Below, piece by piece: positions 43,377 to 53,986 of a stretch of 64,000 bases of DNA. The stretch lies in NCBI GenBank assembly GCA_963781785.1, contig CAWAHD010000005.1, positions 434,001 through 498,000 on the forward strand, read 5' to 3'. The DNA is from CAWAHD01 sp963781785 (GTDB lineage: Bacteria > Planctomycetota > Planctomycetia > Isosphaerales > Isosphaeraceae). Numbering within the stretch: the stretch's first letter is position 1; every line of letters starts with the position of its first letter. The translations under genes and the position numbers were made by a program. Under the pieces are notes generated by a model that saw nothing but the letters and a program-made list of their open reading frames with translations, was not told the origin of the DNA and ran no database searches.

Positions 43377-45273
43377 TCCCAAACCAAGCGTGATTTTAGT
43401 TTGCCCCAGCTTTTTGTTCAGAAAGAACTCGAAAACCTCCCGTGTTTTTGGAATAATGTAGGTGAGAACACGTCCTCACTATTCCAAGACAAGGAGGCTT
43501 TCGAGTGAGTGCTACTCTCCGAAAAAAGCGCGAGGCTCGCAATAAGAGAATCTTCCAGGAACGGCGACGACGAATTAAGAAGCGACTCGCCAATGTGCCT
43601 GGACCCGAGCGGCTTGTACCGATGATGACCGCGACCAATATCCAATACGAACTGGCCGATCGCGTGCAGGGGCTCAGCGCCGGCGGCATCGGCGCCATCC
43701 TTCTCTTGGCTCAAAAGATCGACCTGATCAACGAGATTGACCGCAACCTCCATCTGCTCAAGGTGCATCTTCCCTACCACGAATCCGACCACGTTCTGAA
43801 CGTTGCCTTCAATTCCTGCGCCGGCGGCCACCGCATCGAGCACATCGAGCTGCGACGCAACGACGAAGTCTATCTCAACGCCTTGGGAGCCGAGCGCATC
43901 CCCGACCCCACCACTGCCGGGGACTTCTGCCGCCGCTTCCGTGAGTCCGATGTCATGACCTTGATGGACGCCATTAATCAAGCCCGCCTGCGAGTCTGGG
44001 CCCAGCAGCCACCTGCGTTCTTCGAGGAAGCGACCCTGGATGCCGATGGCACCATCGTGCCGACCGATGCCGAGTGTAAGCAAGGGGCAGACTTTGCCTA
44101 CGACGGTCAGTACGGTTACCATCCGCTCTTGATCTCGCTGGCCAATACCGCCGAACCACTGTTCCTGTTCAATCGCAGTGGCAACCGCCCCTCGCAGGAA
44201 CGGGCCGACGTGTTTTTGGACAAGGCTGTCACGCTTTGCCTTCAGGCTGGCTTCCGCAAGATCCTGCTGCGGGGAGACACCAAATTCGCTCAGACCAAGC
44301 ATCTGGATCGCTGGGACGCCACGGGCAATATCCGCTTCATCTTCGGGTTCGAGGCCCGCGACTCCCTCAAGGCCAGAGCCGACGAGCTCCCAGCCGACGC
44401 GTACAGCTTTCTGGAACGATCGCCACGGTACCAGATCAAGACTGCTCCCCGCGAAAGGCCCGAGCGGGTCAAACCGGAGATTGTCCGGGAGCGAGGCTAC
44501 GAGACGATTCACCTGCTCGAGGAGATGGTTGCAGAGTTCGACTACCAGCCGGTCGCCTGCAAGAACAGCTATCGCATGATCGTCGTCCGCAAGCGGGTGG
44601 GAGTCGACGAGGGACAGATGCGGCTGTTCGAGGAATACCGCTACTTCTTTTACATTACCAATGACCGCAAGATGACGGCCGAAGAGGTTGTGTTCTCGGC
44701 CAACGATCGCTGCGACCAGGAAAACTTGATCGCCCAGCTCAAGAATGGGGTGCATGCGTTGACGGCGCCGGTGGACAACCTGGTGAGCAACTGGGCGTAC
44801 ATGGTGATGGGGTCGTTGGCGTGGAGCCTGAAGGCCTGGAGCGCCCTGCTGGTGCCGGTATCGCCTCGGCACCAGGCGAAACACGAGACGGAGAAACGAA
44901 CGTTGTTGAGGATGGAGTTCGCGACCTTCTGCGCGGCTTTCATCCAAATGCCGTGTCAGATCGTACGGAGCGGACGACGGTTGATTTACCGATTGCTGTC
45001 GTGGAACCCGTGGCAAGGGGTGTTCCTCCGGCTGGTGGAGCGGCTGCACAGTTGCTGGTTGTGCTGAGGCGATTGAGGTTTGAAGTCGGGGTCCGGATGC
45101 CCCGATCCGTTTGGGCCGCCGAGTAGAGAAAGGGGAGGGACACATGAGGTAGACAAGCTGCGGGTGAGAAACGGGAGCCACGCCTCCCGAATGTAGAAGG
45201 TACGTCTCTTACTAAAGAATATAATAGAATGATTTGTAATATTGTTGATTAATATATTACGCTTGTTTTGGGG
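43377..45273 (+). mobile_element. IS1380-type insertion sequence, copy A
   Basis: 1,897 bp with inverted ends TCCCAAACCAAGCGTGAT (left) and CCCCAAAACAAGCGTAAT (right, read inward), inserted at CTAG. It contains one transposase gene on the plus strand and inverted-repeat-like subterminal sequence (GTGTTTTTGGAATAATGTAG) upstream of it. The last 100 bases are notably A+T-rich. A related copy lies at 53987-55884. Confidence 0.92.
43505..45067 (+). CDS. IS1380-family transposase, copy A
   Basis: 520 codons from GTG 43505, eight bases after AAGGAGG. The N-terminus is very basic (KKREARNKRIFQERRRRIKK). The DDE core shows D at ATLDADGTIVPTDAECKQG, D at KILLRGDTKFAQTKHL and E at RCDQENLIAQLKNGVHAL, the pattern of IS1380/DDE_Tnp_1 enzymes. 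The C-terminal ANWAYMVMGSLAWSLKAW-like stretch (here SNWAYMVMGSLAWSLKAW) is also family-typical. The frame is intact and the element ends are intact, so it may be mobile. Confidence 0.93.
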   Translation: MSATLRKKREARNKRIFQERRRRIKKRLANVPGPERLVPMMTATNIQYELADRVQGLSAGGIGAILLLAQKIDLINEIDRNLHLLKVHLPYHESDHVLNVAFNSCAGGHRIEHIELRRNDEVYLNALGAERIPDPTTAGDFCRRFRESDVMTLMDAINQARLRVWAQQPPAFFEEATLDADGTIVPTDAECKQGADFAYDGQYGYHPLLISLANTAEPLFLFNRSGNRPSQERADVFLDKAVTLCLQAGFRKILLRGDTKFAQTKHLDRWDATGNIRFIFGFEARDSLKARADELPADAYSFLERSPRYQIKTAPRERPERVKPEIVRERGYETIHLLEEMVAEFDYQPVACKNSYRMIVVRKRVGVDEGQMRLFEEYRYFFYITNDRKMTAEEVVFSANDRCDQENLIAQLKNGVHALTAPVDNLVSNWAYMVMGSLAWSLKAWSALLVPVSPRHQAKHETEKRTLLRMEFATFCAAFIQMPCQIVRSGRRLIYRLLSWNPWQGVFLRLVERLHSCWLC

Positions 45274-47744
45274 CTAGTTACGCAGGCTTCGTCAACGGTG
45301 ACACTGCGGCCAACCTGGACACCGGACCCACGCTCAGCACCACTGCGGCCGCGACGAGCGATACCGGCGCCTATGCCATTACCGTTAGCGGTGCCGCCGA
45401 CATCGATTACGCGATCTCATTTGCCGATGGAACTCTGAGCGTCACCGCTGCGAATTTGACAATCACCGCCGACAACCAGACGAAGGTCTACGGCGCGGCG
45501 CCTCCGACCTTCGCCGCGTCGTACACAGGATTCGTGAACGACGACACGCCGGCCAGCCTGACGACGCTTCCCACTCTGACGACGACGGCCACAGACAGCA
45601 GCCACGTCTCGGGCAACCCGTACGCCGTCAACGCCTCGGGCGCAGTCGACAGCAACTACTCGATCAGTTATGTCGCCGGCGGTCTCACCGTCACTCCAGC
45701 GCCGCTCGTGATCACCGCCGACAACCAGACCAAGGTCTATGGCGCGGCGGTGCCAGCACTCACCGCTTCGTACACGGGCTTCGTCAACGGCGACACCTCG
45801 GCCAACTTGTCTACCCTTCCCGCTCTGACGACGACAGCAACTTCCACTAGCCACGTCTCGGCCACCCCGTACTCTGTCAACGCGTCCGGCGCAGTCGACA
45901 GCGACTACACGATCAGCTACGTCGCCGGCGGTCTCACTGTCACTCCGGCGCCGCTTGTGATCACCGCCGACAACCAGACCAAGGCTTACGGTGCCAGTCT
46001 GCCGACCCTGACGGCCACCTACTCAGGCTTCGTCAATGGCGACACCTCCGCCAGCCTGTCGACCCAGCCCGCGATCAACACCACGGCGACGGCGCACAGC
46101 GATACCGGCGCCTATGCGATCACAACCAGCGGCGCCGCCGATCCCGATTACACGATGACCTACGTGGCCGGGAGCTTGACAGTGATGCCGGCCACACTCA
46201 CCGTCTCTGCTAACGACCTGACGCGGCCCCCGGGTGCGCCCAACCCACCTTTGACGTACACGCTTTCCGGCCTGGTCAACGGCGACACGACCAGCGTTGT
46301 GAGCGGTGAACCGAACCTCTCCACCACCGCGACCATCATCAGTCCTGACGGGCAGTATCCCATCACCGTCGCAGTCGGCACCTTGAGCGCCGCCAACTAC
46401 GAATTTACAACCGTCGACGGGACCTTGACCGTCAGCAACGGATCGCCCATAACCATCAGCCCGACAAACCTGCCGGTCGCCACCGTGGGCGACGCCTATG
46501 GCCAGCAGCTCACGGCCTCGGGAGGCTCGGGCGCCGGCTACACCTTCACGGCGACCGGACTCCCACCCGGCCTGTCACTGAGCACATCCGGACTGCTGAG
46601 TGGGACGCCGACGACCGCCACAGGCTCGCCGTTCGCGGTGGACGTGACGGTAACCGACGGCGACGACGGCACCGGTAGCCAGAACGACTCGCTGACGGTC
46701 AAGGCCAAGACGATTAGCGGCATCATCGTCACGTCGCTGGCGCAGTCGTATTACGGCCAGGAGGTGACGCTCACCGCCACCTTCACAGCGACCCCCGCGG
46801 GCTCGGCCCCGATGACGGGGACGGCCGCGTTCTACGACGGGAAAATCTACCTGGGGACGGAGACTCTGATCGCCACGGGCGACCCCAGTGGGACGTCCAG
46901 CCTGCCGACGTGGTCCCTGTCAGTCGGCGACCACAGCATCACAGCCGTCTACTCGGGCGACGCCCACTACTCCGGCGCCACCGTCGAGGCCCCGGTCGCG
47001 GTGGATGTACGCCAGGCCGTGACGAGCACCACGCTCAGCGCCCTTACCTCACCGCAGGGACTGGCGCTCACGGCGGTCGTCGTCGTGACCTCCCCGGGCA
47101 ATCCGCCTGTCGTCGGCACTGTCTCCTTCTACGACGGCGGCACGCTTCTCGGGACCGAGCGCGTCGTAAACGGAGTCGCGACCGTGATCGCCGGATCCTT
47201 GTCCCCGGGATCGCACGCGTTCCGTGCCGTCTTCTCCGGGGGCGGGAGTCTCACCGCGAGCGAGTCTTTATTGGTCATATCAACAGACGGTCCGGGCGTC
47301 ACGAGCGTGTTGCGTTTTGGGTTCCACTCCCAGCCGACATACTTGCTCCTCGAATTCAACGGCCCACTCAACTCGACCTCCGCTCAGAACCCTCTGAATT
47401 ATCAGATCGTTGGGCCCAACGGCCACGGGATCACGGTCGACTCGGCCACGTACGAGGCCGCGACTCACACTGTGACCCTTAAATTGGCCGAACGACTGAA
47501 CATTCATCGGCGATTCCGCCTTACGGTCAATGGCACGGCACCCACCGGGCTGACCAATCTGTCAGGAATACCGCTGGACGGGGCCGGCAACGGACGGCCT
47601 GCCACTAATTACGTCACGTCGATTACGTGGCGGAACCTCGCGGGACGGGAGAGCAAGCTGCCGACACTCGGCCTCATCTCATCGGCACGGCTACGCGCGG
47701 CCAAAACCCACACGTCGCCACACAACGCCGAGGTGGAATTGTGA

Positions 47745-48196
47745 GCCGTGGCCGTCGACCATGAGCTGGTGACCGAAACCATGCACGTTCGAGAGCGCCG
47801 CGAGACTTGAAAAAGTCCGTCGACACCTGAGAGGTTGATTCCGCTGAAGCGGACAATCGGTTCGCCGCACTTCTCTTATCGTAGGTTTATGGCCAAGAAC
47901 AGGCTATGATGGTTAGCCGGTGAGTTTGACGAGCGGCTCGCGGATTGGAAGCAATGCCGGCCTACGTCTGCACAGCAACGGGCCGCGAACAACGCTCCGG
48001 AAGCGCTCCAGGCAATCACTAGTTTCTGGCAAGGTCTCTTGACCTTGGCACTCAGGCTGACCGACAGATCGAGCCCCAGCGGAGACCGGCGGTCCGGCCC
48101 GCGGCGGTTTCGAGACCCGTGCCTAACCGTCGCCACCTTGAAGTCGGAACGTTCATCGCGGCCAGTTCCACACGTCCCACTGAGGCCACCCCGGCC
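47745..48196. other. Intergenic stretch of about 450 bases
   Basis: Between the MBG protein stop and the membrane protein start. I see no conserved coding frame, RNA or clear repeat. The frame upstream of 48197 is open from 48119, but its residues look random. Confidence 0.45.
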
Positions 48197-49027
48197 ATGA
48201 GCGACCAACGCGAAGATCCGGCCGTCAGCCACCGGGCGCTACCGGGACTGAAGGGGGAACCGAAGCTCGGGGTATCGGTTTCGCTTCGGTCGAAGACCGA
48301 GATCGTGCTCAATTGCGCGGGCTTCTTCGTCGGGCTGCTGATCATGACCGTCGACTACGCCATTTCTGGGAAGTCGTTGAGTGCGCAGAACTGGGAGTTC
48401 CTCTACTCGCCCAAGGCGATGGTCTGGATTTTCGTCGTGGCCGGGCAGTTCGCCTTCTGGGCCACAATCATTGAGCCACTCTGGCACTGGTGTGGGCGGC
48501 TTCGGCTCGATTATGGCCTTCGGCCGACGCGCGAGATCGGCCTGAAGGTGGTGGCCGCCATCGTCTTCTTCGCGCTGCCCGGGTTTTTCCTCGTCAAGAT
48601 CGTCCCCGACTCGAACCTGGCGCACCACGACCTGAAGATGGCTTTCGTGAACCTCATCGCCACGGTCGTGGCGCTCATCGCCGTCGTCGGGATCTGGTCC
48701 GTTCGCGCCGCGCTTGAGAGCACGTTCGCGCCAATAGGACCCGGAGGGCTCGAGGTACAATCGGTTCAGGAGGGGATCCCCATCCTCGTCGACCTGCGGG
48801 CACACTTGCAGCGGTTCATCACGCTTCTCGGGGCGATGGTCGCTCTGGCCACGCTGGCCAAGGGCGCCCTGCGGCAGGCATTCCTGGCCACGGGTGGCGA
48901 CACCTCAAGGTTCCCGCCTGAATACGTGCTCCTCCAAGGGGCGTATTTCACGGCGCTCCTGGCCCTGGTCTACATCCCGACCTACACGGTGCTAGCCCAA
49001 CCTTCGCAGGAGAGAATTAAGAGATAG
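48197..49027 (+). pseudogene. Six-helix membrane protein, 5' part, interrupted by IS1634-type element
   Basis: Starts at ATG 48197 (MSDQREDPAVSH), with a weak GAGG upstream; an ATG at 48119 is possible but less likely. Six hydrophobic segments are visible: IVLNCAGFFVGLLIMTVDY, VWIFVVAGQFAFWATIIE, VVAAIVFFALPGFFLVKI, FVNLIATVVALIAVVGIW, ITLLGAMVALATLAKGAL and GAYFTALLALVYIPTYTVLA. The frame then runs into foreign sequence (QERIKR, stop). The likely C-terminus is found beyond the IS at 51010-51291. I recognise no named family. Comparable unnamed planctomycete membrane proteins end with a soluble segment and LAP-type hydrophobic tail, as here (from memory). Confidence 0.65.
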
Positions 49028-51009
49028 CCGATTTTCGGCTGTGCACCTACTTATTCTTAAGCGTTCTTTCACTCATTCGGCCGTTATAGTGACTAAAAGT
49101 GGCGAAGCTTCCCTTGATTTTTTGGGGAGACCAGGTACTCATAGTGGCTATGTACGTCCGCAAGACTACCCGCCGGTACAAGGACAAGACCTATACCAAC
49201 TATCTGTTGGTCGAGTCCGTCCACACGCCCAAAGGACCGCGGCAAAAGGTCATCTGTTCGCTGGGCGACCTCTCTCCTCGGCCTGCCGAGGACTGGCTTC
49301 GGCTGGCCCACAAGGTCGAGGAAGCGCTGGTCGGTCAGCGCGATCTCTTCTCAAACTCCGATCCAGAAGTAGAGCAGATCGTCCGCCGGGTTCGTGTTCG
49401 CGGGGCTCGTTCGTCTCCTGAGCCCATCGAGCCTACCCGTGATTCGGATCGGTCCGGCGATCTCGTCACCGTGCGTGTAGACGGGGTCACTGCCACGCAG
49501 CACCGCACGGCTGGCCCAGTCCATGTTGGCTTCCAGTTCTGGAAGCGGTTGGGATTCGACGCGATCCTCAAGCGAAGGGGTTTCTCCATCAAGGCCATCC
49601 AACTCACTTGCGCCATGACCTTGAACCGGCTGATTCATCCCGACAGCGAGCACGCCATGCCGGATTGGATCCGTTCCACAGCGCTGGGAGACATTCTCGG
49701 TGTGGATTTCACAACCTTGGTTGACGATTCCCTTTATCGCAACCTCGATCGGCTCCATCCCAACCGCGCCACCATCGAGTCGGACTTAGTCGAGCAAGAG
49801 CGGCGTTTGTTCCAGCTCGACACCACGATCTACCTCTATGACCTGACCAGCACCTATTTCGAGGGCCAAGCCAAGCGAAATCCCAAGGCCAAACGCGGCT
49901 ATTCGCGTGACAAACGCCCCGACTGCAAGCAGGTCGTGGTGGGCTTGGTGATCGGTCGGGAAGGATTTCCCATCGCACATGAAATCTTCGAAGGCAATGC
50001 CCAGGATCGCAACACGTTGGGCGCATTCTCGATCTCCTCAAAGAGCGCGTCGGCATGCCCGAGGGGTCCACGGTCGTTGTCGACCGCGGCATGGCCTTTG
50101 CCGAGAATCTCACCGAGATCCAACAACGCAAGCACCACTATGTGGTGGCAGCTCGGCAGCCCGAGAGAGACAAGTGGCTGGACCAGTTCGAGGAGCCGGA
50201 AGGCTTTGAACTGGTTCCCCGTGAACCATCGCCCTTGAATCCGTGCCAGAAGAAGTCCGTAGTCCGAGTTAAATCGGTCCGCCAGGGAGCGGAGTTAGTC
50301 GTGCTGTGTCACAGTGAAGAACGAGTGGCCAAAGACCGCGCGATTCGCGAGAAGCAAGAACAACGCTTCCTCGCTGATCTTGACCGGTTACAGCAGCGGA
50401 TCGAGAAGGGTCGGCTCAAACGCGAGATCGCCATTGGAGAGGCAATCGGGCGACTTAAAGAACGTTATCCCCGCGTTGGCCGTTATCACACGATCACCTG
50501 GGATGCGACCAGCGGGAAGCTGACTCACGAGCCCAACGCCGACAAGAAAGCCAACGCCGAATTGCTCGATGGCGGTTACTTGCTACGCACCGATCGCATC
50601 GACCTTTCCGCCCGCGAGGCGTGGTTGATGTATATGACGCTGACTCGGGCCGAGAATGCCTTCCGGATGATCAAAACGCCGTTGGCGGAACGGCCGATCT
50701 TCCATCACCTGGAACATCGAGTGGAGACTCATATTTTCTTGTGCGTGCTCGCCTATCACTTGCTGGTCGCGATCGAGACCACGTTGTTGAATCAGGGAGT
50801 TCACACCTCCTGGGCAACGGTACGCCAGACTCTGGCGACACACCAAGTGGCGACGATCGTCCTGCCATCGGACGGCGGAAAGCTCCTTCGCATCCGCAAA
50901 GGGATGACACCCGAACCGGAGCATCTGGAACTCTACCGGCTGCTGGGTGTCCCACTGGAAATAATGCAACCAATCAAGACCTGGAGCTGATTGATCCTGT
51001 TCGATTATA
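49028..51009 (+). mobile_element. IS1634-type insertion sequence (ends not resolved)
   Basis: The region between the two parts of the membrane protein gene holds a single IS1634-family transposase. Exact ends are not clear: no good inverted repeat or target duplication was found. A direct repeat TTATAGTGACT occurs at 49084-49094 and 51005-51015, near but not at the expected junctions. Coordinates given are the limits set by the host frames. Confidence 0.7.
49150..50990 (+). pseudogene. IS1634-family transposase, one frame break
   Basis: About 613 residues from ATG 49150 (MYVRKTTRRYKDKTYTNY). The motif YLLVESVHTPKGPRQKVICS is typical of the N-terminus of IS1634 transposases. The core has LDTTIYLYDLTSTYFEGQ with the first aspartate region, KRGYSRDKRPDCKQVVVGLV, and the second aspartate at VVVDRGMAFAENL. 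The late part carries RAENAFRMIKTPLAERPIFH with the glutamate and VETHIFLCVLAYHL. Near 50028 one base is missing, so NTLGA is followed by a wrong frame instead of ILDLLKERVGMPEG. This would inactivate the copy if it is not a sequence error. Confidence 0.87.
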
Positions 51010-51291
51010 GTGACTGAAAACGACGTTCGCCCCTACAAAATAAGGGGTGATCTCATCTCGGGTGCGAAAGTTGGGCTAGCCGCCATCGGGGCCGACCTGG
51101 TCGAATCCGCGTATCCCGTCGCGGGGACCGAACTGGACTGGGACCACCTGTCCAGATGGCAGGCCAACCGCAAGAGCTTGGAGGATCTGTTACAACTCGG
51201 GTCCGGGGCTGCCCATAACTTGCGGGCGAGCGTCTCGATCCTGGCGCCGGCAGCCTCGAGCGTCATCGCTGTCCTCTTGGGGACGAAATGA
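51010..51291 (+). pseudogene. Severed C-terminal part of the six-helix membrane protein
   Basis: 93 codons (VRPYKIRGDLISGAKVGLAA ... NLRASVSILAPAASSVIAVL). It lacks any domain of its own and ends in a hydrophobic tail that suits the C-terminus of the protein beginning at 48197. A GTG at 51010 could start it, but it falls inside the direct repeat TTATAGTGACT and has no ribosome site, so independent expression is doubtful. It is convergent with kinase D, ten bases apart. Confidence 0.6.
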
Positions 51292-51300
51292 CCCTGACGA

Positions 51301-53949
51301 CTACTCCGTTTCGTTCACGTGCCTCCGTAGGAAATCCGCCTGCAGCTCCTTGAAGTCGGCGCGGTCGCGCAGTGCGTCGAGATCTTTGCCCAGTTTGATC
51401 TCAATCACGCGATGGAAGCCGGCGGCGACGGCCTTCTCTAGCCAGGCCATCGCGCGGTCGGCCTCTTCCTTGACGAGGCGGTCGGCTAGAGGGCCTGGCG
51501 GATTCACTTCCTTCAGCACCAGGGCGGTGACGGCCCGGCAGACGGCGGCTCCGTACAAGCTTTCCGAGTCGGTGCGCCCTTGCTTCTCCCATATCTCGGC
51601 AGTCTTCCTGCACTCGTCTGCATTCTTTGCCTTCTGGAAGTACCGAAGTCGGAAGTCGGCGACGAGCCTCCAGAACCGATAAACATGCTTGCCCACGGAT
51701 CGCTCGAGGCATTCATCGAGAATCGGCAGGGCAAGGGCGCCCTTGTGCAGCCTGATCAAGTCCTTGGCCACGCTGAACATACTGAGGAGCGTGTCGGGAT
51801 GGTCGACCCCGAGCACGGTCGTTCGCCGCGCTCGCGTTTCCTCATCAAGCCGCAGGGCGTCGTCGTAACGAGCGAGCGCGCGCAGGCTATCCCCCAGATT
51901 ATGCATGGCCATCAGAGTCTGGGAATCGTCCGGGCCATACTTGGCTTTGCAAAGCGCGAGGGTCTCCTCGCGGAGCTTGCGAGCGTCGTCGTAAAGTACG
52001 AGGGAGTGGTACACGTTGGCCAGGTTGATCATGGTTCTGAGCGTGGCGCGCGCATCGGGACCATATTTGACTTTGCTGATTGCGAGAACTTCCTGGTGCA
52101 TGTGCACGGCGGCGTCGAATTTCTCAAGTTCGTATAAGTTCATCGCGAGGTTGTTCATGCACTGAAGCGTTTGCGGAGCATCCGGGCCGAACGTGGCCTT
52201 GCAGATCGGAAGAATCTCTTCGTAGAGCTTGGCACTGTGCAGGTTGCGCCCTTGCAGCATAGAGCTGATTCCGACCCCTATCAACGCCTCAAGCGTGTCG
52301 GGGTGATGCGGGCCGAGGAGCCTCGCGCGGATGGCATGCGCCGGCTCGAACTGCGCAGCGGCGGCCTGGCCGTCGCCCAGGCGCCAGAACGAGTTTCCCA
52401 GGCTCATCCGCAGCCGGGCCTCCGTGAGCGGCTGGTTCGTAAAGGTCTTTTCCACAACCGGCAGAGCGGCGTTGATGGCGGCATGAAGCGTGACGTCCGG
52501 ACCGAGTCCGCCGTCGAGTCCCTTGGGCCGATCCGCGGCGAGAACCTGGTTCTCCATGAATCCGAGCACCGCTTCCGTCTCGGCCTCCTTCGCTACGGCG
52601 ACTTGCTTGGCGAGTCTCTCTGCGGTCGCCGCGGCCTCAGCCTCGTGTTTGGCCCGGGTTGCAACGACGGCCTGCCAGATGGCGATCGCGGTCCCCGTCA
52701 GGATCGCCGCGGCTACACTCGCCGCAGCCAGCACGGCCGCTCGATGGCGCGCTGCGAACTTCGCCAGACGATACACCAGCGACGGCGGCCGCGCCAGGAT
52801 TGCCTCCCGCCGCAGATAACGCTCCACGTCGTCGGCAAAGCTTCCGGGCGATCTATAGCGGCGGTTGCGGTCTTTCTCCAGCGCTTTCATGACGATCCAA
52901 TCAAGGTCGCCGGCAAGCAGTCGCGAGAGGTGCCTGGGTTCGGTGGCTCGGTTGCCGGCCACGATGGTCGCCGAATCGCCCAGTGCCGACAACCGCGTGC
53001 TTGGCCGCGGAGGATCGACGTCGCGAATCAGCCGTTGTATTTCGGCATATGCGGCTTCCCGGAGCTGGGCTGTTTCGATCGGTGTTGTTCCCGTCAAGAG
53101 CTCGTACAGGAGCACGCCCAGCGAATAGATGTCCGAGCGGGTATCGACGTCCATCAAGCTCATCGACGCCTGCTCCGGACTCATGTACGCCGGCGTACCG
53201 ACCATCTGGCCGTACCCGGTGAACAGGGTTTTCTCGGTCAGGCGCTGCGCGATCGCCTTGGCGACGCCGAAATCGATAATCTTGACCACGGGCATGCCGT
53301 CGCTCAAGGTCACCATCACGTTTGACGGCTTGATATCGCGATGGATCACTCCCTTGTGGTGCGCGTGCTGGATGGCATGGCAAACCGATACAAACAGCTT
53401 GAGCCGCTCTTCCGCGGCCAGATGATTCAGGTCGCAATACGCTGTGATCGGCACGCCCCGGACCAGTTCCATGACGAAGTAGGGCCGGCCCGACTCGGTC
53501 TCGCCGCCGTCGATGATCTGAGCGATATTCGGATGGCCCATCAGAGCCAGAGCCTGGCGTTCGGATTCGAAGCGGGCGATCACCTCACGCGTGTCCATCC
53601 CCGGCTTGATGATCTTGAGGGCGACCATGCGGCGAACCGGCTGGGTTTGCTCGGCCATGAACACCTTGCCGAACCCTCCCTCGCCGATCAGCTCGAGCAA
53701 TTTGTATGCGCCGATCTGGCGGCCGGGGCTTTCGATGACGCCGTCGCCGGTCGCGACCGGTACGCCTTCGGCGGGCCGTTCGAGAAAGGTCTGGTCATCG
53801 GTGTAGACGCGGAGCAAAGCCTCCAGTCTCGTTCGAAGCGCTTGATCGCCGCCGCAGATCTGCTCGATGTAGAGGTGCCGCACTTCGGGGGCCCCGATCT
53901 GTCGTGCCACGTTGAAAATGGAGGCTTCATCAAAGGGCGGCGAGGCCAT
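51301..53949 (-). CDS. Ser/Thr protein kinase D with TPR/kinesin-light-chain-like repeats
   Basis: 882 codons, intact, from ATG 53949 (MASPPFDEASIFNVARQIG). The N-terminal 75 residues match the leader of planctomycete sigma/kinase-pair kinases (RTRLEALLRVY). The kinase domain (about 80-370) has GEGGFGKVFMAEQ, VALKIIKPGMD, HRDIKPSN, DFGVAK and GTPAYMSPEQAS, all catalytic residues present. A membrane helix follows at about 400-430 (AVLAAASVAAAILTGTAIAI). The rest is a set of 42-residue repeats of the KYGPDDSQTLMAMHNLGDSL type, as in kinesin light chain-like TPR proteins. It should phosphorylate a cytoplasmic target, with the repeats outside or as docking surface. Its sigma partner at 55952-56535 is now separated from it by an IS1380-type element, which also removes its native leader. 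Confidence 0.93.
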   Translation of the reverse strand: MASPPFDEASIFNVARQIGAPEVRHLYIEQICGGDQALRTRLEALLRVYTDDQTFLERPAEGVPVATGDGVIESPGRQIGAYKLLELIGEGGFGKVFMAEQTQPVRRMVALKIIKPGMDTREVIARFESERQALALMGHPNIAQIIDGGETESGRPYFVMELVRGVPITAYCDLNHLAAEERLKLFVSVCHAIQHAHHKGVIHRDIKPSNVMVTLSDGMPVVKIIDFGVAKAIAQRLTEKTLFTGYGQMVGTPAYMSPEQASMSLMDVDTRSDIYSLGVLLYELLTGTTPIETAQLREAAYAEIQRLIRDVDPPRPSTRLSALGDSATIVAGNRATEPRHLSRLLAGDLDWIVMKALEKDRNRRYRSPGSFADDVERYLRREAILARPPSLVYRLAKFAARHRAAVLAAASVAAAILTGTAIAIWQAVVATRAKHEAEAAATAERLAKQVAVAKEAETEAVLGFMENQVLAADRPKGLDGGLGPDVTLHAAINAALPVVEKTFTNQPLTEARLRMSLGNSFWRLGDGQAAAAQFEPAHAIRARLLGPHHPDTLEALIGVGISSMLQGRNLHSAKLYEEILPICKATFGPDAPQTLQCMNNLAMNLYELEKFDAAVHMHQEVLAISKVKYGPDARATLRTMINLANVYHSLVLYDDARKLREETLALCKAKYGPDDSQTLMAMHNLGDSLRALARYDDALRLDEETRARRTTVLGVDHPDTLLSMFSVAKDLIRLHKGALALPILDECLERSVGKHVYRFWRLVADFRLRYFQKAKNADECRKTAEIWEKQGRTDSESLYGAAVCRAVTALVLKEVNPPGPLADRLVKEEADRAMAWLEKAVAAGFHRVIEIKLGKDLDALRDRADFKELQADFLRRHVNETE

Positions 53950-53982
53950 GAGAGTACCCGTGTTCGAAGGCGCAATCTGACT

Positions 53983-53986
53983 CTAG
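53983..53986 (+). repeat. CTAG target duplication of IS1380-type copy B (matches 55885-55888)
   Basis: CTAG at 53983-53986 and 55885-55888 flanks the element, the same target tetramer as copy A. Confidence 0.85.

Larger units (their letters stand above)
43192..47744 (+). pseudogene. MBG-repeat/Ig surface protein, N-terminus lost and split by IS1380-type element
   Basis: An open frame emerges directly from the right end of element copy 2 with no start. It resumes after the IS1380-type element and ends at 47744, about 860 codons without the insert. About five MBG-type units carry VITADNQTKVYGAA, LTASYTGFVNGDT and YTISYVAGGLTVTPAP. Then come a related unit (LTVSANDLTRPPGAPNPP), a putative-Ig domain (GLPPGLSLSTSGLLSGTPTT), two Big_3-like domains (AVYSGDAHYSGATV, FRAVFSGGGSLTAS) and a C-terminal domain starting SVLRFGFHSQPTYLLLEFNG. 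Removing the IS and one CTAG rebuilds LTASYAGFVNGDT exactly. It was probably a secreted or surface protein of the LEPR-XLL kind; the remnant is unlikely to be expressed. Confidence 0.85.

Noticed and set aside
43418..45181. Open frame of 587 codons antisense to the IS1380-type transposase
   Set aside because: The sense strand carries a full transposase with catalytic residues and ribosome site. The antisense frame exists because of codon bias only.
52171..53325. Open frame of 384 codons on the plus strand
   Set aside because: Antisense to kinase D; the residues show no family pattern.
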